From assembly GCF_003058195.1 (NCBI RefSeq), contig NZ_QBUH01000001.1, forward strand, positions 558,001 to 622,000: a stretch of 64,000 nucleotides of DNA, in the 5' to 3' direction. This stretch comes from Elizabethkingia sp. YR214 (lineage in GTDB: Bacteria; Bacteroidota; Bacteroidia; Flavobacteriales; Weeksellaceae). Made by a program: the position numbers and the translations under genes. Positions 35,055-43,262 of this stretch are shown here, piece by piece (the first letter of the stretch is position 1; the number at the start of each line of letters is the position of its first letter). Under the pieces are notes generated by a model. That model was given only the letters and a program-made list of their open reading frames with translations. It was not told the DNA's origin and searched no databases.

Positions 35055-35405
35055 TTATAATACGGGAGGCCTTAGATGCAGGCGCAGAAATCCAAATAAC
35101 AGAGTCTGGATTTTATGAGGAACTTCTTGAAATACAGGTAAGATCCTATGAATAGAAACCGAAGTTTCAAGGGCTGGCAATCCAATAAATTCTGAAGCTA
35201 TTTTTAACCATGTAAAATTAGGATTGCGAGTTTCTTCTTGGTTCAGTTGGCATTTTCCGTTACAATGCAGTTCCGGTTTATTTTTATTGGTACAATTTTC
35301 AAGATACCAGTCCATATTGATTTTATATTCTGCCCATACCCATGTCTTCTGGAAAACAAGAAGGGTGCAGATAAAACTAAATAAATATGGAGTAAGTCTT
35401 TTCAA
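35055..35405 (-). CDS. Small exported protein with CxC-type cysteine motif
   Basis: A 116-residue protein with an N-terminal hydrophobic signal or anchor (about 5-25). Cys38, Cys48 and Cys52 lie in ENCTNKNKPELHCNGKCQL, a pattern (C-x9-C-x3-C with NK-P-L) I associate with small Bacteroidota proteins encoded beside metal-uptake genes; I cannot name a family. The start is a TTG at 35405: the frame is closed by a stop at 35427-35429 and no ATG precedes the signal peptide. It lies 108 bases upstream of the copper receptor, suggesting a joint role in copper handling. Confidence 0.65.
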   Translation of the reverse strand: MKRLTPYLFSFICTLLVFQKTWVWAEYKINMDWYLENCTNKNKPELHCNGKCQLNQEETRNPNFTWLKIASEFIGLPALETSVSIHRILPVFQEVPHKIQTLLFGFLRLHLRPPVL

Positions 35406-35421
35406 GAAAATTAATTCTATG

Positions 35422-35429
35422 CAAAATTA
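35422..35429 (-). promoter_or_regulatory. -7 promoter box of the Cys-motif gene
   Basis: On the minus strand TAATTTTG, an exact TAnnTTTG match, 16 bases before the TTG start at 35405. No -33 element at 19-20 bp is visible. Its position supports the TTG start. Confidence 0.5.
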
Positions 35430-35557
35430 ACGATTAATATTCCCTTTGTTATGAGGATTGTTAATGATTTTTGTCAAGAGAAAAATAGTTCAATATTAAA
35501 AAATATGTCCTGTTTTCACCCAAAATTTCTAAATTTATCCGTCAAAAATATTTTTAG

Positions 35558-37087
35558 ATGGCAGATAAAGGAAAATTTATTCAGGAGCTTACAGCTAGAT
35601 ATCAGTGCAATGGTGAACATATTGTACTAGGGAAAGGTATTTTTAATGGAGAAGTAGTTCCTGAAGTGGATGTGTGTATTCCTTTGAGCACAGTAAACCG
35701 ACATGGGCTTATAGCAGGAGCAACAGGAACCGGAAAAACAAAGACGCTTCAGGTTTTTGTAGAGCAGCTTTCCCGTAATGGGATCCCATCCATGGTTATG
35801 GATATTAAGGGTGACTTGTCCGGATTGGGAGCTGCAGGAGAAAACAATGCTAAGATCCAGGAGCGCTATGCAAAAACACAACTGCCATATAGTCCACAGG
35901 CATTCCCTGTAGAATTTATGAGCATTTCCGATGAGAAAGGAGTGCAACTAAGAGCTACAGTAACCGAATTTGGACCTGTATTACTAAGCAAAATTTTAGG
36001 ACTAAATGATACCCAGTCGAGTATCATGTCTATTATTTTTAAATATTGTGATGATAAAGCTCTTCCGTTACTGGATTTAGACGATCTGAAGAAGGTATTG
36101 CAATATGTTACAGATGATCCACAAGGAAAATCGGAACTAAGTAGTAATTACGGAAGTATCGCTTCGGCATCGCTAGGTGCGATACTACGTTCTATTGTTG
36201 CTTTGGAACAGCAAGGGGCAAAAGAATTCTTTGGAGAATTATCCTTTGAAGTAGAAGATCTGTTACAAACCCGAAATGGCTTGGGAGTTATTAATATTTT
36301 GCGTGTAACCGATTTACAAAGCAGACCACAGTTGTTTTCTACATTTATGTTATCATTACTGGCGGAAATTTTTGATAAATTTCCAGAAGTGGGAGATAAG
36401 GGAAGACCGAAATTTGCGTTGTTTATAGACGAGGCTCACTTGTTATTCAAAGAAGCGTCTAAAGCACTGTTGAACCAGATTGAGACTATTGTAAAGCTAA
36501 TCCGCTCTAAAGGTGTAGGGATTTACTTTATTACTCAGGTGCCGGGGGATGTTCCGGATGGCGTTTTGAGCCAGCTTGGTTTAAAAATTCAGCATGCACT
36601 AAGAGGCTTTACAGCTAAAGATAAAAAGGAAATAGATAAAGCGGTTGAAAACTATCCTACAACGGAGTTTTATAAAGCATCGGAACTTATTCAGAACCTT
36701 GGGATTGGTGAAGCATTTGTAACGGCTTTAGATGAAAAAGGAATTCCTACACCTTTGGTAGATACATTCCTTATTTCTCCGGAGTCCAGAATGGATATCC
36801 TTACACCACAGGAAATAGATAATCTGGTTGTATCTTCTTCTTTGGTACAAAGATATAAAGATGCAATAAACAGAGAATCTGCATATGAGATTCTTAGTAA
36901 CAGAATGAATCAGGTGATTCAGAATCAACAACAGGCTCCGTCTTCAAATGGAAGACAGCCAAAACCGGAACCCGGAATGTTTGACCAGGTTCTTAAAAGT
37001 CCATTAGCAAAATCTGTAGGAAATACCATCGTAAGGGAAGGTATGAATATGCTTTTCGGAATGCTGGGACTGAAAAAAAGAAGATAA
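35558..37087 (+). CDS. HerA-like ATPase of the DUF853 (YjgR) type
   Basis: A 509-residue cytoplasmic P-loop protein of the FtsK/HerA superfamily. Walker A GATGTGKTKTL is near residues 53-63; Walker B ALFIDEAHLLF is near residue 290, followed by a sensor-like YFITQVPGDVPD. These are the features of DUF853 ATPases. Their role is undefined; HerA relatives translocate DNA with nucleases such as NurA. The C-terminus is a flexible Gln/Pro-rich segment and a basic tail. The next gene, 23 bases on, encodes a DEDDh exonuclease. Confidence 0.88.
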   Translation: MADKGKFIQELTARYQCNGEHIVLGKGIFNGEVVPEVDVCIPLSTVNRHGLIAGATGTGKTKTLQVFVEQLSRNGIPSMVMDIKGDLSGLGAAGENNAKIQERYAKTQLPYSPQAFPVEFMSISDEKGVQLRATVTEFGPVLLSKILGLNDTQSSIMSIIFKYCDDKALPLLDLDDLKKVLQYVTDDPQGKSELSSNYGSIASASLGAILRSIVALEQQGAKEFFGELSFEVEDLLQTRNGLGVINILRVTDLQSRPQLFSTFMLSLLAEIFDKFPEVGDKGRPKFALFIDEAHLLFKEASKALLNQIETIVKLIRSKGVGIYFITQVPGDVPDGVLSQLGLKIQHALRGFTAKDKKEIDKAVENYPTTEFYKASELIQNLGIGEAFVTALDEKGIPTPLVDTFLISPESRMDILTPQEIDNLVVSSSLVQRYKDAINRESAYEILSNRMNQVIQNQQQAPSSNGRQPKPEPGMFDQVLKSPLAKSVGNTIVREGMNMLFGMLGLKKRR

Positions 37088-37110
37088 TTTTATTTAATTA
37101 ATAGAGAACA

Positions 37111-38334
37111 TTGTATTCAATTATAGATATTGAAAGTAATGGCGGTGCTTTCAAGAAAGAAAGTATTATCGAAATTGCTATATACCGATTCGATGGACAC
37201 GAAATCGTAGATCAGTTTATATCTCTGGTAAATCCGGAAGATGTGATTTCTCCGTATGTCCAAAAGCTAACAGGAATCACTGCCAAAATGGTAAAGACTG
37301 CGCCTAAGTTTCACGAAATTGCAAAAAGGATTGTTGAAATCACGGAAGGTACTGTAATCGTTGGGCATAATGTAGAGTTTGATTATCGAATGATCAGGCA
37401 ATCTTTCCATAGGTTAGGATATAATTACGAAAGAGAAACGATAGATACTATTCCGTTAGCAAAAAAACTAATTCCAAATGAAGAAAGCTACTCTCTGGGC
37501 AAGCTTTCAAAATCTCTGGGCATTCCTCTCACGGATAGACACCGTGCATCTGGAGATGCAAGAGCGACTGTGGAATTGTTCAAAATATTACTGGCAAAAG
37601 ACCAGGAGAAAGAAATTTTGAAGCACCAGAAAGAGACTCAGGTGTCAAATAATCTGAATAAAAAGATTACGGCGCTTACAGAATTTCTTCCGGCAGAAAA
37701 CGGAATTATCTATTTTCAAAATGCGAATGGTGATATTCTGTATACCGATTATTCATCTAATATTTATCAGACAGCAACAAAGATATTCCATGCGCGGACA
37801 AAGAAATGGGACAAGTTAAAAGCTGAGACTACTCAGATTCATTATGAATTTACAGGAAATGAGCTTATTGCAAAACTTATGATGCTGCAGAAAACTAAAA
37901 AGAAAACGCCTTCGTTGCCTTTCGGATTGTATTATAAGAATGATAAATACATAATAGAAAGAACCAAGGGACAGACAGGTGATTTACTGAAGTTTAAATC
38001 TTTTTCACAGGGGAATAAAGTAAAGACTTTTATCACTGAACAGGAACGTTTTCAGGATAACCCAACAGCTTTAAAAGAGTTTCTTTCATTAGATAATCGA
38101 AATGAAGTATGGATTTCTGAGGGAAGAACTAAAAGCGAAAAATCCTTTTTAGTTCTGGAAAAAGGAAAACTGACAGGGTACGGATTTTATGAGCTTCACC
38201 ACCAGATAAAGTCTTTAAGTAAGATAAAAAAACTGAAAATTGAAATTCATGCAGTAAATAATATGATATACAATGAATTAAAATTATCTTTGCTGCGCAA
38301 TAATTATGAGATAAAAAATCTGCCAACAACATAA
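37111..38334 (+). CDS. DEDDh (DnaQ-type) exonuclease with degenerate GIY-YIG module
   Basis: A 407-residue protein. Residues 1-165 are a 3'-5' exonuclease of the DNA polymerase III epsilon type: DIES at the start (DxE), VGHNVEFDYRMI, and HRASGDARA (HxxxxD). Residues about 193-275 look like a UvrC/Cho GIY-YIG domain (LPAENGIIYFQNANGDILY, then FTGNELIAKLM), but the GIY and YIG triads read GII and YTD and the usual catalytic Arg is not evident, so this part is probably inactive. The start is TTG at 37111; any later start would cut off the DxE motif. It is coupled to the HerA-like gene. Confidence 0.82.
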   Translation: MYSIIDIESNGGAFKKESIIEIAIYRFDGHEIVDQFISLVNPEDVISPYVQKLTGITAKMVKTAPKFHEIAKRIVEITEGTVIVGHNVEFDYRMIRQSFHRLGYNYERETIDTIPLAKKLIPNEESYSLGKLSKSLGIPLTDRHRASGDARATVELFKILLAKDQEKEILKHQKETQVSNNLNKKITALTEFLPAENGIIYFQNANGDILYTDYSSNIYQTATKIFHARTKKWDKLKAETTQIHYEFTGNELIAKLMMLQKTKKKTPSLPFGLYYKNDKYIIERTKGQTGDLLKFKSFSQGNKVKTFITEQERFQDNPTALKEFLSLDNRNEVWISEGRTKSEKSFLVLEKGKLTGYGFYELHHQIKSLSKIKKLKIEIHAVNNMIYNELKLSLLRNNYEIKNLPTT

Positions 38335-38365
38335 TGTTAAGTACAAAAAGTACAAGAGAAGCCAT

Positions 38366-39565
38366 ATGACAAATCAAGAATTACTAAAAATTGCAGGAGA
38401 GTACGGAACACCCGTATATGTTTACGAAACTGATAAAATCAGAGAACAGTATGAAAAGCTTACCAAATCGTTCGATGATAAGACCAGATTTTTCTATGCA
38501 GCAAAGGCTTTAACTAATATCAACATTCTGAAGTACATACAAAAGTTAGGTGCTAATATCGATTGTGTGAGCATTAATGAAGTGAATTTGGGCCTTAAGG
38601 CTGGATTTACACCAGAGAAGATCTTGTTTACACCAAACTGTGTAGATATTACTGAGATTGAAGAGGCAATGAAGCTTGGTGTACACATCAATATTGATAA
38701 CATTTCTATTCTGGAACAATTCGGAAATAAATATGGTAATACATATCCGGTATTTATCAGAATCAATCCACATATTTTTGCCGGAGGTAACTATAAAATC
38801 TCCACTGGGCATATTGATAGCAAATTTGGTATTTCTATTCACCAGCTAAGACATATTCAGCGTATTGTAAAAACTACAGGACTAAATGTTGAAGGTTTGC
38901 ATATGCATACCGGAAGTGAGATTAAAGATATTGATGTCTTTATCCAGGGTCTTGAAATAATGTTTGAGATGGTGGAGGACTTCCCGAATCTTAAATATAT
39001 CGATATGGGAAGTGGTTTCAAGGTACCATATCAGGAAGGAGAGCTGGAAACTGATGTGAAAACATTGGGTAAAAAAGTTCTGAAAGCAGTAAACAATTTC
39101 AAAAAAGAAACAGGAAAAGATTTTGAACTATGGTTTGAACCAGGGAAATATCTGGTGAGCGAAAGCGGACATTTCCTTGTAAGAACTAATGTTATCAAAC
39201 AGACTACAGCAACTGTTTTTGTTGGTGTTAATTCAGGATTCAATCACCTGATCCGTCCAATGTTCTACGATTCATACCATAAAATAGAAAACCTTTCCAA
39301 CCCGACAGGGCCGGAGCGTATCTATACTGTTGTTGGAAACATCTGTGAAACAGATACTTTTGCATGGGACAGAAAAATAAATGAAGTAAGAGAAGGTGAT
39401 ATCCTTGTCTTTAGAAATGCAGGAGCTTATGGTTTTGAAATGAGTTCTAACTTCAATAGTCGCTTAAAGCCTGCTGAAGTAATGGTAATGGACGGAAATG
39501 TACACTTGATCAGAAAAAGAGATGTTTTTGAAGATCTTCTTAAAAATCAGATCGAAGTGTTGTAA
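38366..39565 (+). CDS. lysA: Diaminopimelate decarboxylase LysA
   Basis: A 399-residue PLP enzyme (fold type III) that makes L-lysine from meso-diaminopimelate. The PLP lysine is Lys47 in FFYAAKALTN, HMHTGSEI and DMGSGFKVPY follow in the barrel, and the C-terminal beta domain has the CETDTFAWDR and GAYGFEMSSNFN segments with the substrate/PLP-binding cysteine. It follows the exonuclease by 31 bases and is closed by a terminator. Carboxynorspermidine decarboxylase is a relative, but the CETD motif favours LysA. Confidence 0.94.
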   Translation: MTNQELLKIAGEYGTPVYVYETDKIREQYEKLTKSFDDKTRFFYAAKALTNINILKYIQKLGANIDCVSINEVNLGLKAGFTPEKILFTPNCVDITEIEEAMKLGVHINIDNISILEQFGNKYGNTYPVFIRINPHIFAGGNYKISTGHIDSKFGISIHQLRHIQRIVKTTGLNVEGLHMHTGSEIKDIDVFIQGLEIMFEMVEDFPNLKYIDMGSGFKVPYQEGELETDVKTLGKKVLKAVNNFKKETGKDFELWFEPGKYLVSESGHFLVRTNVIKQTTATVFVGVNSGFNHLIRPMFYDSYHKIENLSNPTGPERIYTVVGNICETDTFAWDRKINEVREGDILVFRNAGAYGFEMSSNFNSRLKPAEVMVMDGNVHLIRKRDVFEDLLKNQIEVL

Positions 39566-39591
39566 TTTTTAACATTCACATAATACGATAT

Positions 39592-39633
39592 AAAGGCATT
39601 AAAGACTATATTAGCAGACTCTTTAATGCCTTT
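39592..39633 (+). terminator. Intrinsic terminator after lysA
   Basis: AAAGGCATTAAAG (39592-39604) pairs perfectly with CTTTAATGCCTTT (39621-39633) across a 16-base loop and runs into more T residues. Confidence 0.8.
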
Positions 39634-39648
39634 TTTAATGAAACATTT

Positions 39649-40389
39649 ATGATGAAAAAATTACTTCTTTTTACTTTATTAGGATCTTTATTTTTTGCAC
39701 AGCAAAAAGAGGGAGTAGCTCCTGCTGTTTATGACAAATATCCCAAAGGACAGAGCGATTATAATGGAGGTAATGTCCAATTCTATAAAGAACTTCATCA
39801 ATTAATTATAGATAAGAAGATTCAACCCTGCGAAAATAAGACAGAACTATATTCTGTTAGATTTGTGGTATATCCGGATGCTACAATAAAATTTGTGAAA
39901 GAAGAGAATCCTGAAAAAGCAGAGAAAAATAAATGTGCTTACCAGTTAACCAGAACCCTTTTTAAATATCTGGATGGCTGGAAGCCTGCTGAAGTAGACG
40001 GACAAAAAGTAGCAGCTATTACAAGTATGATTATATTCCCGGATGCACTGTTCGATAAATATGTAGAAGGTTATGATGCTGTAAATTATTATGGGCCTCC
40101 GGCTGAATTTCCGGGAGGCGTTCAAGCTTTTAGAAAGAAATTTAGTCGTAATGTAAATGCAAATGGCTTTAAATGGGACCAAAGGATTCAACTTGTGATG
40201 TATTTTAAAATTGATGAAAATGGTAATGCAGTAGATTTTAGGATGGATCCGAGTTCCGGTAATGCTGATTTTGATGAAATGCTTATAAAATCTGCAAAAT
40301 GGATTAAAGATAAATGGAAGCCCGCAACACTACATGGAGTGAATATTAAAACCGGATTTAGATTTCCAATAGTTCTCAGTGAAAATTAA
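39649..40389 (+). CDS. Secreted TonB-C-like protein, copy 1
   Basis: A 246-residue exported protein with a signal peptide of about 18 residues (LLGSLFFAQ) and no membrane anchor beyond it. Two TonB-C-like modules are visible. The first contains a cysteine pair (QPCENK and NKCAYQ); the second begins EFPGGVQAFRKKF and has the YFKIDENGNAVDF strand typical of Bacteroidota TonB C-terminal domains. Without helix and Pro-rich linker it cannot be a classical energy transducer. The start may be either of two adjacent ATGs (39649 or 39652). It is paralogous to the next gene. Confidence 0.75.
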   Translation: MMKKLLLFTLLGSLFFAQQKEGVAPAVYDKYPKGQSDYNGGNVQFYKELHQLIIDKKIQPCENKTELYSVRFVVYPDATIKFVKEENPEKAEKNKCAYQLTRTLFKYLDGWKPAEVDGQKVAAITSMIIFPDALFDKYVEGYDAVNYYGPPAEFPGGVQAFRKKFSRNVNANGFKWDQRIQLVMYFKIDENGNAVDFRMDPSSGNADFDEMLIKSAKWIKDKWKPATLHGVNIKTGFRFPIVLSEN

Positions 40390-40407
40390 TAAACCCAACA
40401 CCAAAAT

Positions 40408-41187
40408 ATGAAATCACAACTATTATTAGTTTTTACACTTATGTGTAATCTGTTTTTCTCTCAAAATACTAAAAAGCTCAAAGAATTTGTATTAGATAAA
40501 TATCCTGATGATCAGGTTTTCTACAAAGGAGGATTAAAGGCTTTTTATCGCGATGTACATAATGTTATTGAAGAAAATAAAATAAAAGCTTGTGGTCAAG
40601 ATGATCCAAATCAGTATTATAAGCTTAAACTTAAAATTTACCCTGACGGAAGAATAGAAAAACTTAAGAATGTAGATTCATTAATCAATGCAAAAAATGA
40701 ATGTGCACGTGTACTGGCTAATAATGTTGTAAAAGATCTTAAAAATTGGAATCCTGGAATCTATCAGGGGCGTAAAGTTCCTGCTATAGCTGAGATTTAT
40801 ATCTTTCCATACGACTTGTTCGGAAATTATAAAGACGGACTTAATTCTATAGAGAATTTTACATTACCGGAATTTCCGGGTGGTAAGTCTGTTATGATTA
40901 ATACAATTCATAGAGAATTTTACACCATCTTCAGAGATTTTGATATTCAAGGAGGTATTCTACTGAACTTCGATATTAATGAAAAGGGAGAAATGAACAA
41001 TCTTACAGTATGGCCAAAAATTATGGAGCAGAATTTTGTATGGGAAACGATGCGGACATTTAAAAGAATAAAGACTACCTGGAAACCGGCTATGAGAAAC
41101 GGAGTTCCTATGGCTTATCATTTTGAATATGGAATGGGGATGTCAGTGGGATACAATTATGATAAAACAAACAAAGACAACAATTAA
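40408..41187 (+). CDS. Secreted TonB-C-like protein, copy 2
   Basis: A 259-residue paralogue of the upstream protein: signal peptide of about 18 residues (MCNLFFSQ), a first module with the cysteine pair (KACGQD and NECARV) and the strand KLKIYPDGRIEKL, and a second module beginning EFPGGKSVM. The order of motifs is the same as in copy 1, so they arose by tandem duplication. Function is unknown. The stop codon shares one base with the ATG of the META lipoprotein, so they are one operon. Confidence 0.75.
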   Translation: MKSQLLLVFTLMCNLFFSQNTKKLKEFVLDKYPDDQVFYKGGLKAFYRDVHNVIEENKIKACGQDDPNQYYKLKLKIYPDGRIEKLKNVDSLINAKNECARVLANNVVKDLKNWNPGIYQGRKVPAIAEIYIFPYDLFGNYKDGLNSIENFTLPEFPGGKSVMINTIHREFYTIFRDFDIQGGILLNFDINEKGEMNNLTVWPKIMEQNFVWETMRTFKRIKTTWKPAMRNGVPMAYHFEYGMGMSVGYNYDKTNKDNN

Positions 41188-41624
41188 TGAAAAGAATTTT
41201 AACCGTTATTGGATTTATGCTAGTAACGATGTGTGTTACTGGGTGCGCAACCACTCAGAAAGAAATAAGTGCCAACCTTAAACGACAATGGATGCTTGTT
41301 TCTATGAAGGAGTTCTCTAAAGACGAACTTATACATGCAAAAGCATCTGTAGATTTAACAACCAGAGAAGCTGGGGCTATAGGTTACTCCGCTTTTATGG
41401 GGTGTAATAATCTAAGATTCCAATTGAATGAAGTAAACGGGAATAGATTATCTGTATCTGGTGTTTCCGGAACAAAAATGTTTTGTCCGAATCACCTTGA
41501 TTTAGAAAATCAGTTTATAGCTCTTTTTCCTACAATGAAGTTTTATAATGTAGAAGGACATTTTCTTACACTGAGAAACAGAGATGGGGAAGAAATGAAA
41601 TTTGTGGCAGCCGACTGGGATTAG
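41187..41624 (+). CDS. META-domain lipoprotein (HslJ-like)
   Basis: A 145-residue lipoprotein. The signal peptide ends in the lipobox VTGC, making Cys19 the lipidated residue. The remaining 125 residues form a META domain: RQWMLVSMKEF at the start, SAFMGCNNLRFQL in the centre and the C-terminal beta segments LTLRNRDGEEMKFV. META proteins such as HslJ are envelope proteins tied to stress or drug resistance in E. coli; the precise role is unknown. It is the last gene of the TonB-C-like operon and overlaps the converging gene by four bases. Confidence 0.85.
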   Translation: MKRILTVIGFMLVTMCVTGCATTQKEISANLKRQWMLVSMKEFSKDELIHAKASVDLTTREAGAIGYSAFMGCNNLRFQLNEVNGNRLSVSGVSGTKMFCPNHLDLENQFIALFPTMKFYNVEGHFLTLRNRDGEEMKFVAADWD

Positions 41625-41896
41625 TCAGAAGAAGCTATCTGCCAGAATATATCAGCATCTTTTGGAAGCATTATCTTATGAGGGCTTACCAGAAATATAT
41701 CAGCATCCTTATCGTAGGTCACTATATTTTTAAAATATTTTAGCAAATCGCTATTAGAAAAACCTATCCGGAACTCATTTCTGAGCTCCGGATTTTCGTG
41801 TACAAAGCAAAGATTTCCGGAATTGTCTTCCGGTAGGTATTCCAATTTTAATACCTTTTGTAAATAATCTTTTAATATTTGTATTTCATCTCTCAC
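41621..41896 (-). CDS. Hypothetical small protein
   Basis: A 91-residue protein of unknown family, without signal peptide or membrane helix. It begins with a helical segment (MRDEIQILKDYLQKVLKLEYLP) and continues with mixed strands. The only suitable start is a GTG at 41896, because the next in-frame Met is far inside. A TAATTTTA (minus strand, 41903-41910), one mismatch from the -7 consensus, lies just upstream. It converges on and overlaps the META lipoprotein gene by four bases. Confidence 0.6.
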   Translation of the reverse strand: MRDEIQILKDYLQKVLKLEYLPEDNSGNLCFVHENPELRNEFRIGFSNSDLLKYFKNIVTYDKDADIFLVSPHKIMLPKDADIFWQIASSD

Positions 41897-41997
41897 AACA
41901 CTATAAAATTAATAAAAAGTATAATTATACATAACTGTGTTACTAAGGGTTAAAATATGTTTTATATTTAATTCTGTAAACTTTATTTCACAATTCT

Positions 41998-42005
41998 TAT
42001 TTTTG
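41998..42005 (+). promoter_or_regulatory. -7 promoter box at the hflX start codon
   Basis: TATTTTTG matches TAnnTTTG exactly and ends three bases before the ATG at 42009. If used, the hflX mRNA would have essentially no leader. Confidence 0.45.
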
Positions 42006-42008
42006 TAT

Positions 42009-43223
42009 ATGCTAGAAAAAAAAGAACATCAGTATGAAAAGGCGGTCTTGGTAGGTCTTATTACCAAAGATCAGGATGAGGAAAAACTAAAAGAATATAT
42101 GGACGAACTGGAGTTTCTTGCTTATACAGCAGGAGCGACGGTCGAAAAAAGATTTACCCAGAAAATGTCCCAGCCGGACTCTAAAACATTTGTAGGTAAA
42201 GGTAAAGCTGAAGAAATACGAGACTATGTAAAGGAAAATGAGATAGGAACAGTTATTTTTGATGATGAACTTTCCCCTTCTCAGTTAAAGAATCTTGAAA
42301 GAGATATAGAGGTTAAAATTTTGGATAGAACCAATCTTATTCTGGATATTTTCGCTCAACGTGCTCAGACATCCTATGCAAGAACACAAGTAGAACTTGC
42401 GCAATACGAATATCTGTTACCACGACTTACCAGAATGTGGACTCACTTGGAGCGTCAGCGAGGGGGTATTGGGATGAGAGGACCTGGTGAAACCGAGATT
42501 GAAACTGACCGTCGTATTATCCGTGACAGAATATCTTTATTAAAAGATAAACTAAAAACAATAGACCGCCAGATGGCGACCCAAAGAAATAACCGTGGAA
42601 AAATGGTTCGTGTTGCTTTGGTGGGCTATACCAATGTAGGAAAATCGACTCTGATGAATTCCTTATCTAAATCTGAAGTATTTGCAGAAAACAAACTTTT
42701 TGCAACACTGGATACCACAGTAAGGAAAGTAGTGATAGGCAATCTTCCTTTTCTGTTAACAGATACTGTAGGATTCATTCGCAAGCTGCCAACACAGCTG
42801 GTAGAATCTTTCAAATCAACATTGGACGAGGTGCGTGAGGCAGACTTATTAATCCATGTTGTCGATATCTCACATGAAAGTTTTGAAGACCACGTTAATT
42901 CAGTAAACGAAATTTTACAGGAAATAGATGCACACAAAAAGCCTGTGCTAATGGTGTTCAATAAAATTGATGATTTCAGCTATGAGAAAAAAGCTGAAGA
43001 TGATCTGACGCCAGCTACTCGGAAAAATGTTTCTCTGGAAGAATGGAAAAATACATGGATGGCAAAGTCTAAGCACCCTACTGTTTTCATTTCTGCTCTT
43101 ACGAAGGAAAACTTCCCTGAGATGAAAAAAATGATTTATGATGAGGTACTGAAAATTCATATCTCAAGATTCCCATATAATGATTTCCTTTTCGAATATT
43201 ATGACGATGAAGAAGTAGAATAA
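42009..43223 (+). CDS. hflX: HflX, ribosome-associated GTPase
   Basis: A 404-residue TRAFAC GTPase that binds and splits stalled ribosomes under stress. The N-terminal HflX domain contains FVGKGKAEEI and DRTNLILDIFAQRA, a coiled-coil with GGIGMRGPGETEIETDRR follows, and the G domain has G1 GYTNVGKST, G3 DTVGFIRKLP and G4 NKID. The ATG at 42009 gives the family N-terminus (MLEKKEHQYEKAVLVGL); the 24 codons that precede it in frame are hydrophobic and overlap the promoter box. Confidence 0.95.
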   Translation: MLEKKEHQYEKAVLVGLITKDQDEEKLKEYMDELEFLAYTAGATVEKRFTQKMSQPDSKTFVGKGKAEEIRDYVKENEIGTVIFDDELSPSQLKNLERDIEVKILDRTNLILDIFAQRAQTSYARTQVELAQYEYLLPRLTRMWTHLERQRGGIGMRGPGETEIETDRRIIRDRISLLKDKLKTIDRQMATQRNNRGKMVRVALVGYTNVGKSTLMNSLSKSEVFAENKLFATLDTTVRKVVIGNLPFLLTDTVGFIRKLPTQLVESFKSTLDEVREADLLIHVVDISHESFEDHVNSVNEILQEIDAHKKPVLMVFNKIDDFSYEKKAEDDLTPATRKNVSLEEWKNTWMAKSKHPTVFISALTKENFPEMKKMIYDEVLKIHISRFPYNDFLFEYYDDEEVE

Positions 43224-43262
43224 TAAATAAATTAAAAAACACAACAAGAAGAAAAAAGAAGA

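Noticed and set aside
41937-42008. 24 extra N-terminal codons for HflX
   Set aside because: They overlap the -7 box and encode a hydrophobic stretch not found at the start of HflX proteins.
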